This document shows positions 56,001-64,000 of a stretch of DNA of 64,000 nucleotides, in pieces; positions within the stretch are counted from its first letter, which is position 1, and every line of letters begins with the position of its first letter. This stretch comes from Citreicoccus inhibens (GTDB lineage Bacteria; Myxococcota; Myxococcia; Myxococcales; Myxococcaceae). The position numbers were made by a program, and so were the translations under genes. The notes under the pieces are model-generated. The model was given only the letters and a program-made list of their open reading frames with translations. It had not been told where the DNA came from and made no database searches. The DNA lies in contig NZ_JAHNZT010000001.1 of NCBI RefSeq assembly GCF_019039035.1, positions 522,049 through 586,048 of the forward strand, given 5' to 3'.

Positions 56001-57500
56001 CTCTGGTGGAAGTTCGAGTTCAACCCGACCGCCTCCGGTCAGCAGAAGAGCCCGAGCCGAGCGCTCACCGATGGCGTGGTGGCCCCTGTCGCGCTGGTGG
56101 ACTTCGGAGCGAATGGCCGCGTGGAGGCGGACGGCTTCTTCGACACCGCCGTCTTCGGAGACATGCGCGGCCAACTCTGGGTAGCGCGCATGTCCACCGT
56201 GGGCACGGTGGACTCGTCCACGAAGCTCATCGGCAACTGGAGCGCGGCCCGAGCCTTCCAACAGGACCGCGATGCATCGAGCGGTGCAGGCAGCACCAGC
56301 ATCCGCAACGTGTCGCCCTTCTTCTACGTGCCCTCCATTGGCATCCAGGCGGACGAGGGCGTGATGCGCGCCCTCGTGGGCACGGGTGACCGCTACTCGC
56401 TGCTCGACGCGAACGCGGGCGGCTGCCGCTTCGACAATCCGCAGGCCTGCGCGAAGTACCAGTGCACGCAGGTGGAGACGGACTACGCCATCAACCGCAA
56501 GGGACTCAACGTCCTCCACTCGCGGCACCTCTGGCAGTCGGGCGAGCTCAACACGGTCGACCTCTCGACGAACACGTCCTCGCAGCCGGACTGCGGCAAC
56601 CCAGGCGACACGGTGGTGACGGCCTCCTTCACCAAGGAGCAGGTGCTGGGCTGCCCGGGCGGACCCGCGGGCGGCTACGTGAACCTGCGCCCGAAGTCCG
56701 CGGCCTGCGGCCGCACGCCCGAGGGGTACTTCCGCTGCGAGGTCACCTCGACGTCCGACACCATGTACTCGGACCTGGACCTCACCATCCCCGGAGCCGC
56801 GCTGACGGGCCTGGGCAAGAACCGCTTCTACGGTGTGCGCGTCTACGGCGGCCCCAACCAGACGTTCGATGAGGGGCTCGGCACCTACTCGCCGGGCGGC
56901 CCGCTGACGGCCAGCGTCTTCGATGACCGGCGCCTCACGGACCGCAACAGTTCAAAGCCCACCGAGGGAGACCTGGTGGACGTGACGAACACCACCTGCG
57001 GCACGTCTGGCGCGTGTACGGGTGCCATGGCCACGCGCTCGGGGGCGGGCTGGTTCGTCGAGTACACGGATGGCCTGGCGCACAAGACAGCGGGCGGCGC
57101 GTCCACCGTGGCGAGCTGCACGCTGTGGAACTCGCTGTTCCCGTCCAACGACACCGCGGTGTGCAGCAGCTCCGCGGCCAAGAGCCGCTTCTTCCAGGCG
57201 GACTTCATCACGGGCGCGCCCAACTGCGCCGCGTCCTTCAAGCAGGCGGGCGGCTACACCCGCTACCAGGAGCGCACGGTGCTCGCGCCGCCTCCGGAGC
57301 CCGCCACGGCGGTCATGGTCTCTCCGGGCGGCAAGGTGAAGTACAGCACGGTCCTCCAGGAGCCCGGGAAGAAGCAGGCCACCACGGTGGATGTGAGCCA
57401 GAGCAGCGACGTGCTCCAGAACATCTACGAGCTGCCGCTGACGCGAGATCAACACGAGTGCCGTCACGTGGATCCGTCTCGCTGCGCGGCGGCGCCCTGA
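53043..57500 (+). CDS. pilY1: PilY1-type tip adhesin with VWA and beta-propeller
   Basis: 1485 aa. Signal peptide to ~22 (PAHA). The VWA-like N-terminal domain (~58-480) has MIDAS D65-T-S-G-S-M70. Asp-rich EF-hand-like loops lie at ~525-540 ('DVDKNGDGDKADIF') and ~590 ('DSNHDGRITSDD'). The PilC/PilY1 beta-propeller follows (~700-1150; 'FHSSPVVVDPP', 'LVGANDGMLHAFRD', 'VGTGDRYSLLD'). The C-terminal ~330 residues are Cys-rich. PilY1 sits at the type IVa pilus tip with the minor pilins and is needed for pilus priming and adhesion. M. xanthus is known to carry three such clusters; which one this is cannot be told here. Confidence 0.93.
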   Translation: MKVLLSALSALAVILLASPAHALDPAACTLQSTSRLDGLLNPARGSDERFFTAPSGPPNILIILDTSGSMAQWPIAWKNDDTYTYNKSSTGTDPGCRQENINALNYDPSVTYPRMWTSLNTKTSNWFEPSTFYRFDGTGSAGQVSFGMNNNPMRFDQPPTGTTINTNITTACNDVTGNSASALSACRACLQTRGYFQYRTDRRLATGNFLNFYSPRGHSAVNVISQVINDSPNARFGIMTFSAGSGATGTVQWAGWDVVRFAPFGPSCTDSTSLVARTTYRGNLLTKMNAGLRFNTNTPLTQVLWGASYYMRSSGTDPFPGWFGSYPSDSGFNDSNPAGQSSICFTCGFNSIILLTDGEPNEPGDDSAQPPAAIRNLDVPCVNCSAAAQGANSGGSASHIHRIAKWMATHDMRPELPGSQPVATYTVGFALTNTQALNLLRTTAQAGTGKFYAATNSSQLKTALQSIVDDVQSRNISFASAAISSFQTGNSTLSALMPRLAPGQSNAAWKGDLWRFNQFNEFVQDVDKNGDGDKADIFVVDQDQDVVVEDNNGAFVKDGTSTPARQYWEARRGLLAHPTDWRKIYTVTDSNHDGRITSDDSVIEFSKANAATLQDYLGVLGTGVCPKLLTLSPLDIDDGSLLGSLKISLTDAATAVGLTAPPVMNQAWLDSLCVRTLIEYVRGKDLADEDEDGNRTEPRISVLGDIFHSSPVVVDPPVDKFICDMGLHNQCARTLYSQQLGVVATPLVNETITRCGNTLMVDAYDAYLSRNRLRDKLVLVGANDGMLHAFRDSTASETCVGGLPMVSYAPSNGDEVWAFIPPDLLSRLHELASGHNYYVDGDIMVRDIWADGSGGTPSDSKKQSNEFHTLAILSEGRGGVHYLALELTADASNQFQAPKLRWMYPQPDSAEAALFGKTLFALSPKPPPVGPLLVQGTSSDPTRYGSPAQERWMVALSGGWSPSQEKGRGVYMVDAWEPQVNGRDDNLWWKFEFNPTASGQQKSPSRALTDGVVAPVALVDFGANGRVEADGFFDTAVFGDMRGQLWVARMSTVGTVDSSTKLIGNWSAARAFQQDRDASSGAGSTSIRNVSPFFYVPSIGIQADEGVMRALVGTGDRYSLLDANAGGCRFDNPQACAKYQCTQVETDYAINRKGLNVLHSRHLWQSGELNTVDLSTNTSSQPDCGNPGDTVVTASFTKEQVLGCPGGPAGGYVNLRPKSAACGRTPEGYFRCEVTSTSDTMYSDLDLTIPGAALTGLGKNRFYGVRVYGGPNQTFDEGLGTYSPGGPLTASVFDDRRLTDRNSSKPTEGDLVDVTNTTCGTSGACTGAMATRSGAGWFVEYTDGLAHKTAGGASTVASCTLWNSLFPSNDTAVCSSSAAKSRFFQADFITGAPNCAASFKQAGGYTRYQERTVLAPPPEPATAVMVSPGGKVKYSTVLQEPGKKQATTVDVSQSSDVLQNIYELPLTRDQHECRHVDPSRCAAAP

Positions 57501-57531
57501 GTCCGCGGCGCTGATTGAACAGGATGTCTCG

Positions 57532-57564
57532 CGGCCCGGTGCGCCCTCGCGGCGCGCCGGGCCG
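57532..57564 (+). terminator. hairpin after pilY1
   Basis: CGGCCCGGTGCGC (57532-57544) pairs with GCGCGCCGGGCCG (57552-57564), one wobble pair, loop 7 bases; TGTCGTTTCG follows. Its 33-base length and outer stem are shared with the hairpin at 58111. Confidence 0.65.
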
Positions 57565-57613
57565 TGTCGTTTCGCCGCCCCCCTTCGTGCGCGGGGCGCG
57601 GCATACTTCGCCC

Positions 57614-58036
57614 ATGCCCTCACTCGAAGATGCCATCGCGCTCGCCACGGCGGCGCACCAAGGCCAGCGCGACAAGGCGGGCCAGCCCTACATCCTCCAC
57701 CCGCTGCGGGTGATGTTCCGCGTGCACTCCGACCTGGAGCGCACCGTCGCGGTGCTGCACGACGTCGTCGAGGACACGCCCTACACGCCCGAGAAGCTCC
57801 GCCAGCTGGGCTATGGCGAGGAGGTGCTCAGCGCGCTGGACTGCCTCACGCGCCGCAAGGGCGAAACCTACGAGGCCTTCATCGAACGGCTGCGGCCCCA
57901 CCCGCTCGCGCGTCGCGTGAAGCTGGCGGACCTGGAGGACAACATGGACGTGCGCCGCTTGAGCGCCGTCACCGAGCGAGACCTGGAGCGGCTCGCACGC
58001 TACCGCGCCGCGTGGTCGCGACTGCTGGAGACCTGA
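57614..58036 (+). CDS. small HD-domain hydrolase (SpoT/MESH1-like)
   Basis: 140 aa from ATG 57614. The HD fold of the RelA/SpoT hydrolase type: 'AAHQGQRDKAGQPYILHPLRV', H49-D50 in 'VLHDVVEDT', and 'VKLADLEDNMD'. It is only the hydrolase domain, with no synthetase, TGS or ACT domains. Small proteins of this type (MESH1/SAH) can hydrolyse (p)ppGpp or NADPH phosphate; here the activity is inferred. It stands alone between two matching hairpins. Confidence 0.82.
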   Translation: MPSLEDAIALATAAHQGQRDKAGQPYILHPLRVMFRVHSDLERTVAVLHDVVEDTPYTPEKLRQLGYGEEVLSALDCLTRRKGETYEAFIERLRPHPLARRVKLADLEDNMDVRRLSAVTERDLERLARYRAAWSRLLET

Positions 58037-58110
58037 CGAACCACTCCTCACGCCGCGTCCGGCGACATCTTCGCGGCGCATGGACGCGGAAGTCGGGCCC
58101 TGAAACACCA

Positions 58111-58143
58111 CGGCCCGGCGCGCCACGAAGGCACACCGGGCCG
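58111..58143. terminator. hairpin between HD hydrolase and acnA
   Basis: CGGCCCGG (58111-58118) pairs with CCGGGCCG (58136-58143), loop 17 bases. It lies between convergent genes. Confidence 0.6.
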
Positions 58144-58172
58144 CGGATGAGACGCCTCGAGGCGTCCGTGCG

Positions 58173-60905
58173 TTACGCCTTGGCGAGCTGGCGCAGCACG
58201 AACTGCAGGATGCCGCCGTGGCGGTAGTAGTCGAGCTCGTTCGGCGTGTCGATGCGGCACACGGCGGTGAACTCCTTGGTGCCGTTCGCGCCCGTCGCCT
58301 TCACGGTCAGCTTCTTCTGCGGAGCGAGGTTGTCCGCGATGCCGGTGATCTCGAACGTCTCACGGCCCGTGAGGCCGAGCGACTGCGCGTCCTGACCCGC
58401 CTCGAACTGGAGGGGCAGCACGCCCATGCCCACGAGGTTCGAGCGGTGGATGCGCTCGAAGCTCTTGGCGATGACCGCCTTGACGCCCAACAGCTGCGTG
58501 CCCTTGGCGGCCCAGTCACGGCTGGAGCCCGTGCCGTACTCGGCGCCGGCCAGCACCACCAGCGCCTTGCCATCCGCCTGGTACTTCATGGAGGCGTCGT
58601 AGATGCTCATCTGCTCGCCGGTGGGGATGTGGACGGTGACGCCACCCTCCACGCCCGGGACGAGCAGGTTCTTCAGGCGGATGTTGGCGAAGGTGCCGCG
58701 CACCATCACCTCGTGGTTGCCGCGGCGCGCGCCGTAGGAGTTGAAGTCCTTGGGCTCCACGCCCTCGGCCATGAGGTACTTGGCCGCGGGGCTCGCCTTG
58801 GCGATGTTGCCGGCGGGCGAGATGTGGTCCGTCGTCACGGAGTCCCCCAGGAGCGCCAGCACCTGAGCGCCCTTGATGTCCTGCGTGGCCTTGGGCTCCT
58901 TCGGGAGGTTCTCGAAGAAGGGCGGCTTGCGCACGTAGGTGGACTTGGGCTCCCACTGGAACGTGGAGCCCTTGCTCACCTGGAGCTGCTTCCAGAGCGT
59001 GTCGCCCTCCATCGCGTTGGCGTACTGGTGGCGGAACTGCTCGGGCTTCACGGCGGACTTGATGGCCGCGCGGATCTCCTCGTCCTTCGGCCAGATGTCC
59101 TTGAGGAACACGGGGCGGCCGTTCGGGTCGATGCCCAAGGGCTGCGTGTCCAGGTCCAGCCCCACCTCACCGGCGAGCGCGTAGGCCACCACCAGCGGCG
59201 GGCTGGCCAGGTAGTTCATGCGCACGTGCGGGTTGATGCGGCCCTCGAAGTTGCGGTTGCCGGAGAGCACCGCGGCCACCACGAGGTCGCCCTCGGTGAC
59301 GGCGTTGGACACCGTCTCGGGCAGCGGGCCCGAGTTCCCGATGCACGTGGTGCAGCCGTAGCCCACGACATGGAAGCCCACGCCCTCCAGGTACGGCAGG
59401 AGGCCGGCGTCGCGCAGGTACTCGGTCACCACGCGGCTGCCCGGGGCCAGGCTCGTCTTCACCCACGGCTTCGGCTTGAGGCCGCGCTCCACGGCGTTCT
59501 TCGCCAGGATGCCCGCGGCCACCAGCACGGCCGGATTGGACGTGTTGGTGCAGGACGTGATGGCCGCGATGACGACCGCGCCGTGGCCGAGCTGGTAGCT
59601 CTCCCGGCCGTTCTTCACGGTGACCGACTGGGCCAGCCGCTCCGGGGGCACGGGGGCCGCGGGCGCCTTGGCCTTGCCGCCGCCCTCGTCGTCCTCGCCC
59701 TTGCTCTTGCCGGCGGCCAGCATCTCCACGAGCGACTTCTCGTAGCCGGCCTTCATGTCCTTCAGGGGCACGCGGTCCTGCGGACGCTTGGGGCCCGCGA
59801 GGCTGGGCACGATGGAGGCCAGGTCCAGCTCCAGCGTGTCGCTGAACACGGGGTCCTGCGCGTCATCCTTGCGCCACAGGCCCTGCTCCTTGGCGTAGGA
59901 CTCGGTGAGGGCGACCACGTCGTCCGGGCGCCCCGTGAAGCGCAGGTAGTTGAGGCTCTCCTCGTCCACCGGGAAGAAGCCGATGGTGGCGCCGTACTCG
60001 GGCGCCATGTTCGCGATGGTCGCGCGGTCCGGCAGCGACAGGCTCTTGAGCCCCGCGCCGTAGAACTCCACGAACTTGCCCACCACGCCCTTCTTGCGAA
60101 GCATCTGCGTGACGGTGAGCACCAGGTCCGTGGCGGTGGCGCCGGCGGGCAGCTGGCCGGTGAGCTTGAAGCCCACGACCTGCGGAATCAGCATGGTGAT
60201 GGGCTGACCGAGCAGCGCGGCCTCGGCCTCGATGCCGCCCACGCCCCAGCCCACCACGCCCAGGCCGTTGATCATCGTGGTGTGGCTGTCCGTGCCCACC
60301 AGCGTGTCCGGGTACACTGTGGTGCCCTGACGGAACGTCACCTGGGCCAGGTACTCGAGGTTGACCTGATGGCAGATGCCGATGTCCGGAGGAACGACGC
60401 CAAAGCCCTTGAACGCGCTCTGGCCCCAGCGCAGGAACGCGTAGCGCTCGCGGTTGCGCTCGAACTCCAGCTCCGCGTTCTCCTTGAAGGCCGCGGTGGT
60501 GGCGAAGGAGTCGATCTGCACCGAGTGGTCGATGACCAGGTCGGCCGGGTTGCGCGGGTTGATCTTCGCGGGGTCACCGCCCATGGAGGCGAGCGCCTCA
60601 CGCATGGCGGCCATGTCCACGACGGCGGGCACGCCCGTGAAGTCCTGGAGGAGCACGCGCGCGGGGTGGAAGGAAATCTCCACGTCGGGCTGGGCCTTGG
60701 GGTCCCAGGCGAGCATCTTCTCGATGTGCTCGCGCTTGACCACGCGCCCGTCCTCGTTGCGCAGCAGGTTCTCCAGCAGCACCTTCAGGGAGAACGGGAG
60801 CCGGTTCACCGAGGGGTTCGCCTTGGCCAGCTTGGCCAGGCTGAAGAAGTCGTAAGTGGCCGCGCCCACCTTGAGCTGGGCCTTCGTGCCGAAGCTATCC
60901 GTCAT
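58173..60905 (-). CDS. acnA: aconitate hydratase A
   Basis: 910 aa. It isomerises citrate to isocitrate in the TCA and glyoxylate cycles. The [4Fe-4S] cluster Cys are C452 ('TSCTNTSNP'), C518 and C521 ('[11 protein letters not shown]'). Other conserved segments: '[18 protein letters not shown]', '[15 protein letters not shown]', and the C-terminal swivel domain '[20 protein letters not shown]' and '[14 protein letters not shown]'. A Lys/Glu/Gly/Ala/Pro-rich insert (~395-425) precedes the first Cys. Promoter-like boxes sit 36 bases upstream. Confidence 0.97.
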   Translation of the reverse strand: MTDSFGTKAQLKVGAATYDFFSLAKLAKANPSVNRLPFSLKVLLENLLRNEDGRVVKREHIEKMLAWDPKAQPDVEISFHPARVLLQDFTGVPAVVDMAAMREALASMGGDPAKINPRNPADLVIDHSVQIDSFATTAAFKENAELEFERNRERYAFLRWGQSAFKGFGVVPPDIGICHQVNLEYLAQVTFRQGTTVYPDTLVGTDSHTTMINGLGVVGWGVGGIEAEAALLGQPITMLIPQVVGFKLTGQLPAGATATDLVLTVTQMLRKKGVVGKFVEFYGAGLKSLSLPDRATIANMAPEYGATIGFFPVDEESLNYLRFTGRPDDVVALTESYAKEQGLWRKDDAQDPVFSDTLELDLASIVPSLAGPKRPQDRVPLKDMKAGYEKSLVEMLAAGKSKGEDDEGGGKAKAPAAPVPPERLAQSVTVKNGRESYQLGHGAVVIAAITSCTNTSNPAVLVAAGILAKNAVERGLKPKPWVKTSLAPGSRVVTEYLRDAGLLPYLEGVGFHVVGYGCTTCIGNSGPLPETVSNAVTEGDLVVAAVLSGNRNFEGRINPHVRMNYLASPPLVVAYALAGEVGLDLDTQPLGIDPNGRPVFLKDIWPKDEEIRAAIKSAVKPEQFRHQYANAMEGDTLWKQLQVSKGSTFQWEPKSTYVRKPPFFENLPKEPKATQDIKGAQVLALLGDSVTTDHISPAGNIAKASPAAKYLMAEGVEPKDFNSYGARRGNHEVMVRGTFANIRLKNLLVPGVEGGVTVHIPTGEQMSIYDASMKYQADGKALVVLAGAEYGTGSSRDWAAKGTQLLGVKAVIAKSFERIHRSNLVGMGVLPLQFEAGQDAQSLGLTGRETFEITGIADNLAPQKKLTVKATGANGTKEFTAVCRIDTPNELDYYRHGGILQFVLRQLAKA

Positions 60906-60940
60906 GTTCCTTGCCGTCCTTCCGTGCCGGGATGCCGCGA

Positions 60941-60969
60941 CTTCTAGGCCCCTCTTCCCGCTCTTGCAA
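60941..60969 (-). promoter_or_regulatory. sigma70-like promoter of acnA
   Basis: On the minus strand TTGCAA (60964-60969) and TAGAAG (60941-60946) are separated by exactly 17 bases and lie 36 bases upstream of the acnA ATG. Each box matches the consensus at 4 of 6 positions. Confidence 0.5.
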
Positions 60970-61073
60970 AGGGTTCCTGCGAGCCCCGACAGTGAGCGGA
61001 CGCTCCGTCCCGGCGAGGGCGGCGCGAGGACCGCGGGCAGGGTGGATTTCCCCGCCCACGGCCCGTCTGGCCA

Positions 61074-61367
61074 TCAGCTCTGGGTGCTCGCCGACGCGGG
61101 GGCGGGCTGCGGGGTGGGCGCCTCGCAGACGAGCGCCTCGTCCGCCTGGGCCGGGGCCTCCGCGGGCGTCGCCTCGGTCACGGGCGCAATGCCGCCGCGA
61201 CAATGGCAGGGCCCCACGTGGGCGTTCACGCAATACGCGATGCCCTCGGAGCCATCCGGACAGGTGCACGTAAAGACATTCCCCTCCTGGCAGTACGCGA
61301 ATGCGCTGCCAGCGGGGAGGACCAGCGCCGCAACGGCCACGAGACCCTTCACAAGCTTCACGGACAT
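61074..61367 (-). CDS. small Cys-rich secreted protein
   Basis: 97 aa. Signal peptide 1-24 ('KGLVAVAALVLPAGSAFA'). The mature part has seven Cys within ~35 residues ('YCQEGNVFTCTCPDGSEG', 'YCVNAHVGPCHC') and another later, then an Ala/Pro/Thr-rich tail. This suggests a disulfide-stabilised exported peptide. No family is recognised. Upstream is an AT-rich patch with a CCCGgtcatCGGG hairpin (~61392-61404). Confidence 0.65.
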   Translation of the reverse strand: MSVKLVKGLVAVAALVLPAGSAFAYCQEGNVFTCTCPDGSEGIAYCVNAHVGPCHCRGGIAPVTEATPAEAPAQADEALVCEAPTPQPAPASASTQS

Positions 61368-61477
61368 GGCTGCACCTCGGGGACTCAGAAAGCCCGGTCA
61401 TCGGGATTTCGTGCCGAGGATGGCCCTCTTGCCAACTTAGGAAAATAGCGAAAAACACGTATCCAAGGCCAGCCGAC

Positions 61478-62698
61478 TCACAGCAATCCGTGAATGAATT
61501 GGAGCACGCGCTCCAGCAGCTTGCGCCACAGCGGGCGGCGGCGGAATTCGCTCAGGCGGACCTCGCGGCAGGCTTCACAGTCGGTGCGAAACGCTCCCTC
61601 CAGCTCCTGCCCCAGCCGGGCGTCCGCGAACACCGCGTTGACCTCGTGGTTGAAGGCGAGGCTCAGCCGCTCCAGGTTGAACGACCCGATGGTCCCCCAG
61701 GCCCCATCCACCACGGCCGTCTTCGCGTGGAGCACGCCGCGCGTCCACTCGAAGATGTGGATGCCCGCGGACAGGAGCGACTCGTAGAAGGCCCGGGTGG
61801 CGTGCTCCAGCAGGGGATGGTCACTGCGCGCGTTGAGCAGCAAGCGCACCTCCACGCCGCGCCTCGCCGCGTCCCGCAGCGCCGAGACCATGCGACGGTC
61901 CGGCACGAAGTAGGCCGCCGCGATGAGGACACTGCGGCGCGCGCGGTGGATGGCGTGCAGATAGGCGCGGTGGATGCTGCGGCGACTGGAGAGCACCGCC
62001 ATGCTCACGTTGCCCGCCCGAGGCGCGGCCCGCCGACGGCGGCGTCCTCCGGCCCAGCGCTGGAAGCGGTCCTGGAACATCATGCGCCACGTGGCCAGGA
62101 AGCAGCGCTCCAACTCGTGCACCGCGGGCCCCTCGATTCGCAGCACGTCGTCGCGCCAGGGCGCGCACTCGCCCTCGGGCGCCCAGTGCTCCGCGATGTT
62201 CACGCCCCCGGTGAAGGCCAACTCCCCGTCCACCACGAGAATCTTCCGGTGGTCTCGCGTCAGCAGGTGGCGCAGGCCGCGAGACAGGCTGAACGGTTTG
62301 AACGGGCGGATGTCCACGCCCCGCTGGCGCAGGGACTCGAAGAAACCGCGCCGACTCGTCCATGAGCCGACCGCGTCGTAGAGCACCTTCACATGGACGC
62401 CGCGCTCGGCAGCCTCGATGAGCGCCTGGCCGAACAACTCGCCCACCGCGTCGGCCATGAACATGTACGTCTCCAGCCGCACGTACCGGCGCGCGCGGCG
62501 GATGGCCGCGAGCATCGCCGGGTACGCCTCCACCCCGTCGCGCAGGAGCTGGCACGCGTTGCCGCCGAGGATGGCGTGGCCGCGAGGCAGGTAGTGCCGG
62601 GCCAGCAACCGACTGGAGACGCCCGGGCTCCACTCCGGACGGGGTGCGTCTGCATCCACCGCCGGGGCTGTCTCGTGCCGCACCTCCAGCTCGCGCAT
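61478..62698 (-). CDS. cardiolipin-synthase-like phospholipase D protein
   Basis: 406 aa. Two HKD motifs: 'DHRKILVVDGELAFTGGVN' in the first half and 'LHAKTAVVDGAWGTIGSFN' in the second. Each provides H-x-K-x4-D with the Gly/Ser that follows, as in cardiolipin synthase and ClsB-type enzymes. It would condense phosphatidylglycerol or similar lipids. No N-terminal membrane helices are seen, so it is closest to ClsB/YbhO-type proteins. A short hydrophobic end ('LLERVLQFIHGLL') might contact the membrane. Confidence 0.88.
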   Translation of the reverse strand: MRELEVRHETAPAVDADAPRPEWSPGVSSRLLARHYLPRGHAILGGNACQLLRDGVEAYPAMLAAIRRARRYVRLETYMFMADAVGELFGQALIEAAERGVHVKVLYDAVGSWTSRRGFFESLRQRGVDIRPFKPFSLSRGLRHLLTRDHRKILVVDGELAFTGGVNIAEHWAPEGECAPWRDDVLRIEGPAVHELERCFLATWRMMFQDRFQRWAGGRRRRRAAPRAGNVSMAVLSSRRSIHRAYLHAIHRARRSVLIAAAYFVPDRRMVSALRDAARRGVEVRLLLNARSDHPLLEHATRAFYESLLSAGIHIFEWTRGVLHAKTAVVDGAWGTIGSFNLERLSLAFNHEVNAVFADARLGQELEGAFRTDCEACREVRLSEFRRRPLWRKLLERVLQFIHGLL

Positions 62699-62790
62699 GG
62701 TGCGGCAACGGTGCGGATGACGCGACGGCGCGGCAACCCCGCGACCGTCGCGTCAACGACCCCAGGGCCGTTGCGCTGTCCTGGACCGGA

Positions 62791-64000
62791 CTACAGCCCG
62801 TACTCGATGCGCTTGTTCTCCGCGCGGGTGGCGCAGGGCTGGTCGTACTCGGGGAAGTACTCCTTCATGTGGTCCAGCGTGGAGGCGGCGGCCTTGTAGT
62901 TGCCCTGGTTGTAGTAGCCCTCCACCTCCAGCAGCAGCTTGGAGCAGGTGCGGTCCAGCTCCTGCTGGGCCGCCTTCATCCGCTCCTGCGCCTCGAAGTA
63001 GAGGTCGGGCTTCGGATCCGGGTGGGCCTCCAGCATCAGCCACGCCTCACGGAAGGACTTCCAAGCCTCGTAGCGGTTGCGCGCGCCGATGTCCGGCGTG
63101 TCGAAGTTCTTGCGCCCGCGCTTGTACGAGTCCGAGGCCGCCTGCACGAGCTGCGCGGGAGGCAGCTCCGGCAGCAGCGCCTTCTCGACCCACACGTTCC
63201 AGATGCGCCAGGTGTCCTCGCCCGGGGGATTCTTCGTGTTGTCGAAGATGATGCGGTTGGGCTCGCCCTTCTTGAGCTGCTGCGGCGGAATCATCAGCTC
63301 CAGCGAGCGGTCCATGCTGCCCAGCGTGTCCGGGAGCACCTTGCCCACGTCCACGCCGTTCACGCTCACCACGACCTCGTCCTTGGAGATGTTCTGGGCC
63401 TGGTAGTGGAGGATGACGACCGCGCGCGTCGCGGCGGTGTACTCCCACTCGAACACCTTCATGTCCGGGCGGTTCCACGTCACGTCGGGCCCCAGGCCGA
63501 ACGAGTCGGTGATGGGCTGCTGACTCAGGCGCACGGGCTCTTCGCCCTTGGCCTGCTTGTCGCCGTTGCCGCCGAGCACCAACCAGTACGCCACGCCGAA
63601 CAGCGCGAGCACCACGGCCACGCCACCGCCCATGATGGACGTGCGGACCGTCGAGCTAGCCTCCGCCCAGAACAGCCGAAGGTTGGCCACGAGGCCCGGA
63701 GACTCACGACGGATGCGTGCGCGATCCGCCGCGGACAACCCGCCCCCCTTGGCCGCGGGCGCCGGCCGAGCCACCGCCGCCGGACCCGCGGGCCGACGCG
63801 TCGCCGGAGGCCCCGAGGGGGCGGCCTTCGCCAGCGCGGCGCGGCTCCCGCTCCCACCCGACTGGGATGGCGCAGCGCGAGAAGGCCGAACGGCGGCCAG
63901 GTCCATGCGCGTGGACTGCTCGCGGATGCTCGACAGCTCCCGCTCCTCGGCCCCCGCGGGCGCGAGCGCCGAGCCGCCCCGGTTGCGCTTCTGCTTCAGC
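62791..64000 (-). CDS. membrane protein with helical C-terminal region, N-terminus cut by window edge
   Basis: The frame is open beyond base 64000, so the true start is outside the window; ATG 63906 is internal. An Ala/Pro/Arg-rich, cytoplasmic-looking stretch precedes one transmembrane helix ('SIMGGGVAVVLALFGVAYWLVLGG', ~100 residues after 63906). A beta-rich domain follows ('VFEWEYTAATRAVVILHYQA', 'VVVSVNGVDVGKVLPD') and then a helical TPR-like C-terminus ('FREAWLMLEAHPDPKPDLYF'). Such proteins in this group often start with an FHA domain, but that part is not visible. The function is unknown. Confidence 0.7.
   Translation of the reverse strand, partial: LKQKRNRGGSALAPAGAEERELSSIREQSTRMDLAAVRPSRAAPSQSGGSGSRAALAKAAPSGPPATRRPAGPAAVARPAPAAKGGGLSAADRARIRRESPGLVANLRLFWAEASSTVRTSIMGGGVAVVLALFGVAYWLVLGGNGDKQAKGEEPVRLSQQPITDSFGLGPDVTWNRPDMKVFEWEYTAATRAVVILHYQAQNISKDEVVVSVNGVDVGKVLPDTLGSMDRSLELMIPPQQLKKGEPNRIIFDNTKNPPGEDTWRIWNVWVEKALLPELPPAQLVQAASDSYKRGRKNFDTPDIGARNRYEAWKSFREAWLMLEAHPDPKPDLYFEAQERMKAAQQELDRTCSKLLLEVEGYYNQGNYKAAASTLDHMKEYFPEYDQPCATRAENKRIEYGL

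Noticed and set aside
58218-60947. 909-codon open frame on the plus strand
   Set aside because: It mirrors acnA almost end to end and has no recognisable domain.

Overview
The window is chromosomal DNA from a high-GC deltaproteobacterium, most likely a myxobacterium of the Myxococcaceae. The inference rests on very high GC with strong G/C third-position bias, many lipoproteins and secreted hypothetical proteins, a Hanks-type Ser/Thr kinase, a minor-pilin/PilY1 cluster of the kind that primes type IVa pili for gliding bacteria, and a site upstream of recA that matches the Myxococcus LexA box at every position. The species cannot be named from the sequence. About 55 genes are supported. No tRNA, rRNA, CRISPR array, insertion sequence or prophage was seen.

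Layout. 1-1816: a truncated membrane-anchored protein and a secreted lipase-like protein (minus strand). 1978-8444: single genes of metabolism and regulation (aminotransferase, thioredoxin-like protein, SDR, MJ1255-type glycosyltransferase, small membrane protein, LysR regulator, YARHG-domain protein). 8472-12239: a translation operon (HAMP-like membrane protein, fmt, an AroQ-like pseudoenzyme with GKTLGR repeats, rsmB). 12344-19326: HEAT-repeat lipoprotein, FUSC-type transporter, a hydrolase-fold protein without its nucleophile, a LETM1-like protein and a metallo-beta-lactamase-fold protein. 19508-22479: an Hsp90-family ATPase translationally coupled to a helical-repeat partner. 22665-29760: zinc-ribbon membrane protein, Tex, GNAT, PhoD-type phosphatase and recA. 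29879-35371: membrane protein, protein kinase, then glmU and glmS, preceded by a possible 60-codon leader ORF.

35621-45342: gamma-glutamyltransferase, TatD-like hydrolase, M3 metallopeptidase, small proteins, amidohydrolase, a stand-alone response regulator and an ABC exporter pair. 45363-49518: VWA protein, lipoprotein, pirin, YceI and a GGQ release-factor-like protein. 49711-57500: six tightly coupled genes encoding a CpaC-N-like protein, FimU/GspH-, PilV-, PilW- and PilX-type minor pilins and a large PilY1 tip adhesin. 57614-64000: small HD hydrolase, aconitase, a Cys-rich secreted protein, a cardiolipin-synthase-like PLD and the C-terminal part of a membrane protein with a helical C-terminal region.

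Convergent gene pairs are commonly separated by strong GC-rich hairpins that lack good U-tracts. The most unusual items are the degenerate AroQ-fold protein inside the fmt-rsmB operon, the Hsp90/repeat-protein pair, the hydrolase fold that has lost both Ser and His, and the LexA box at recA.
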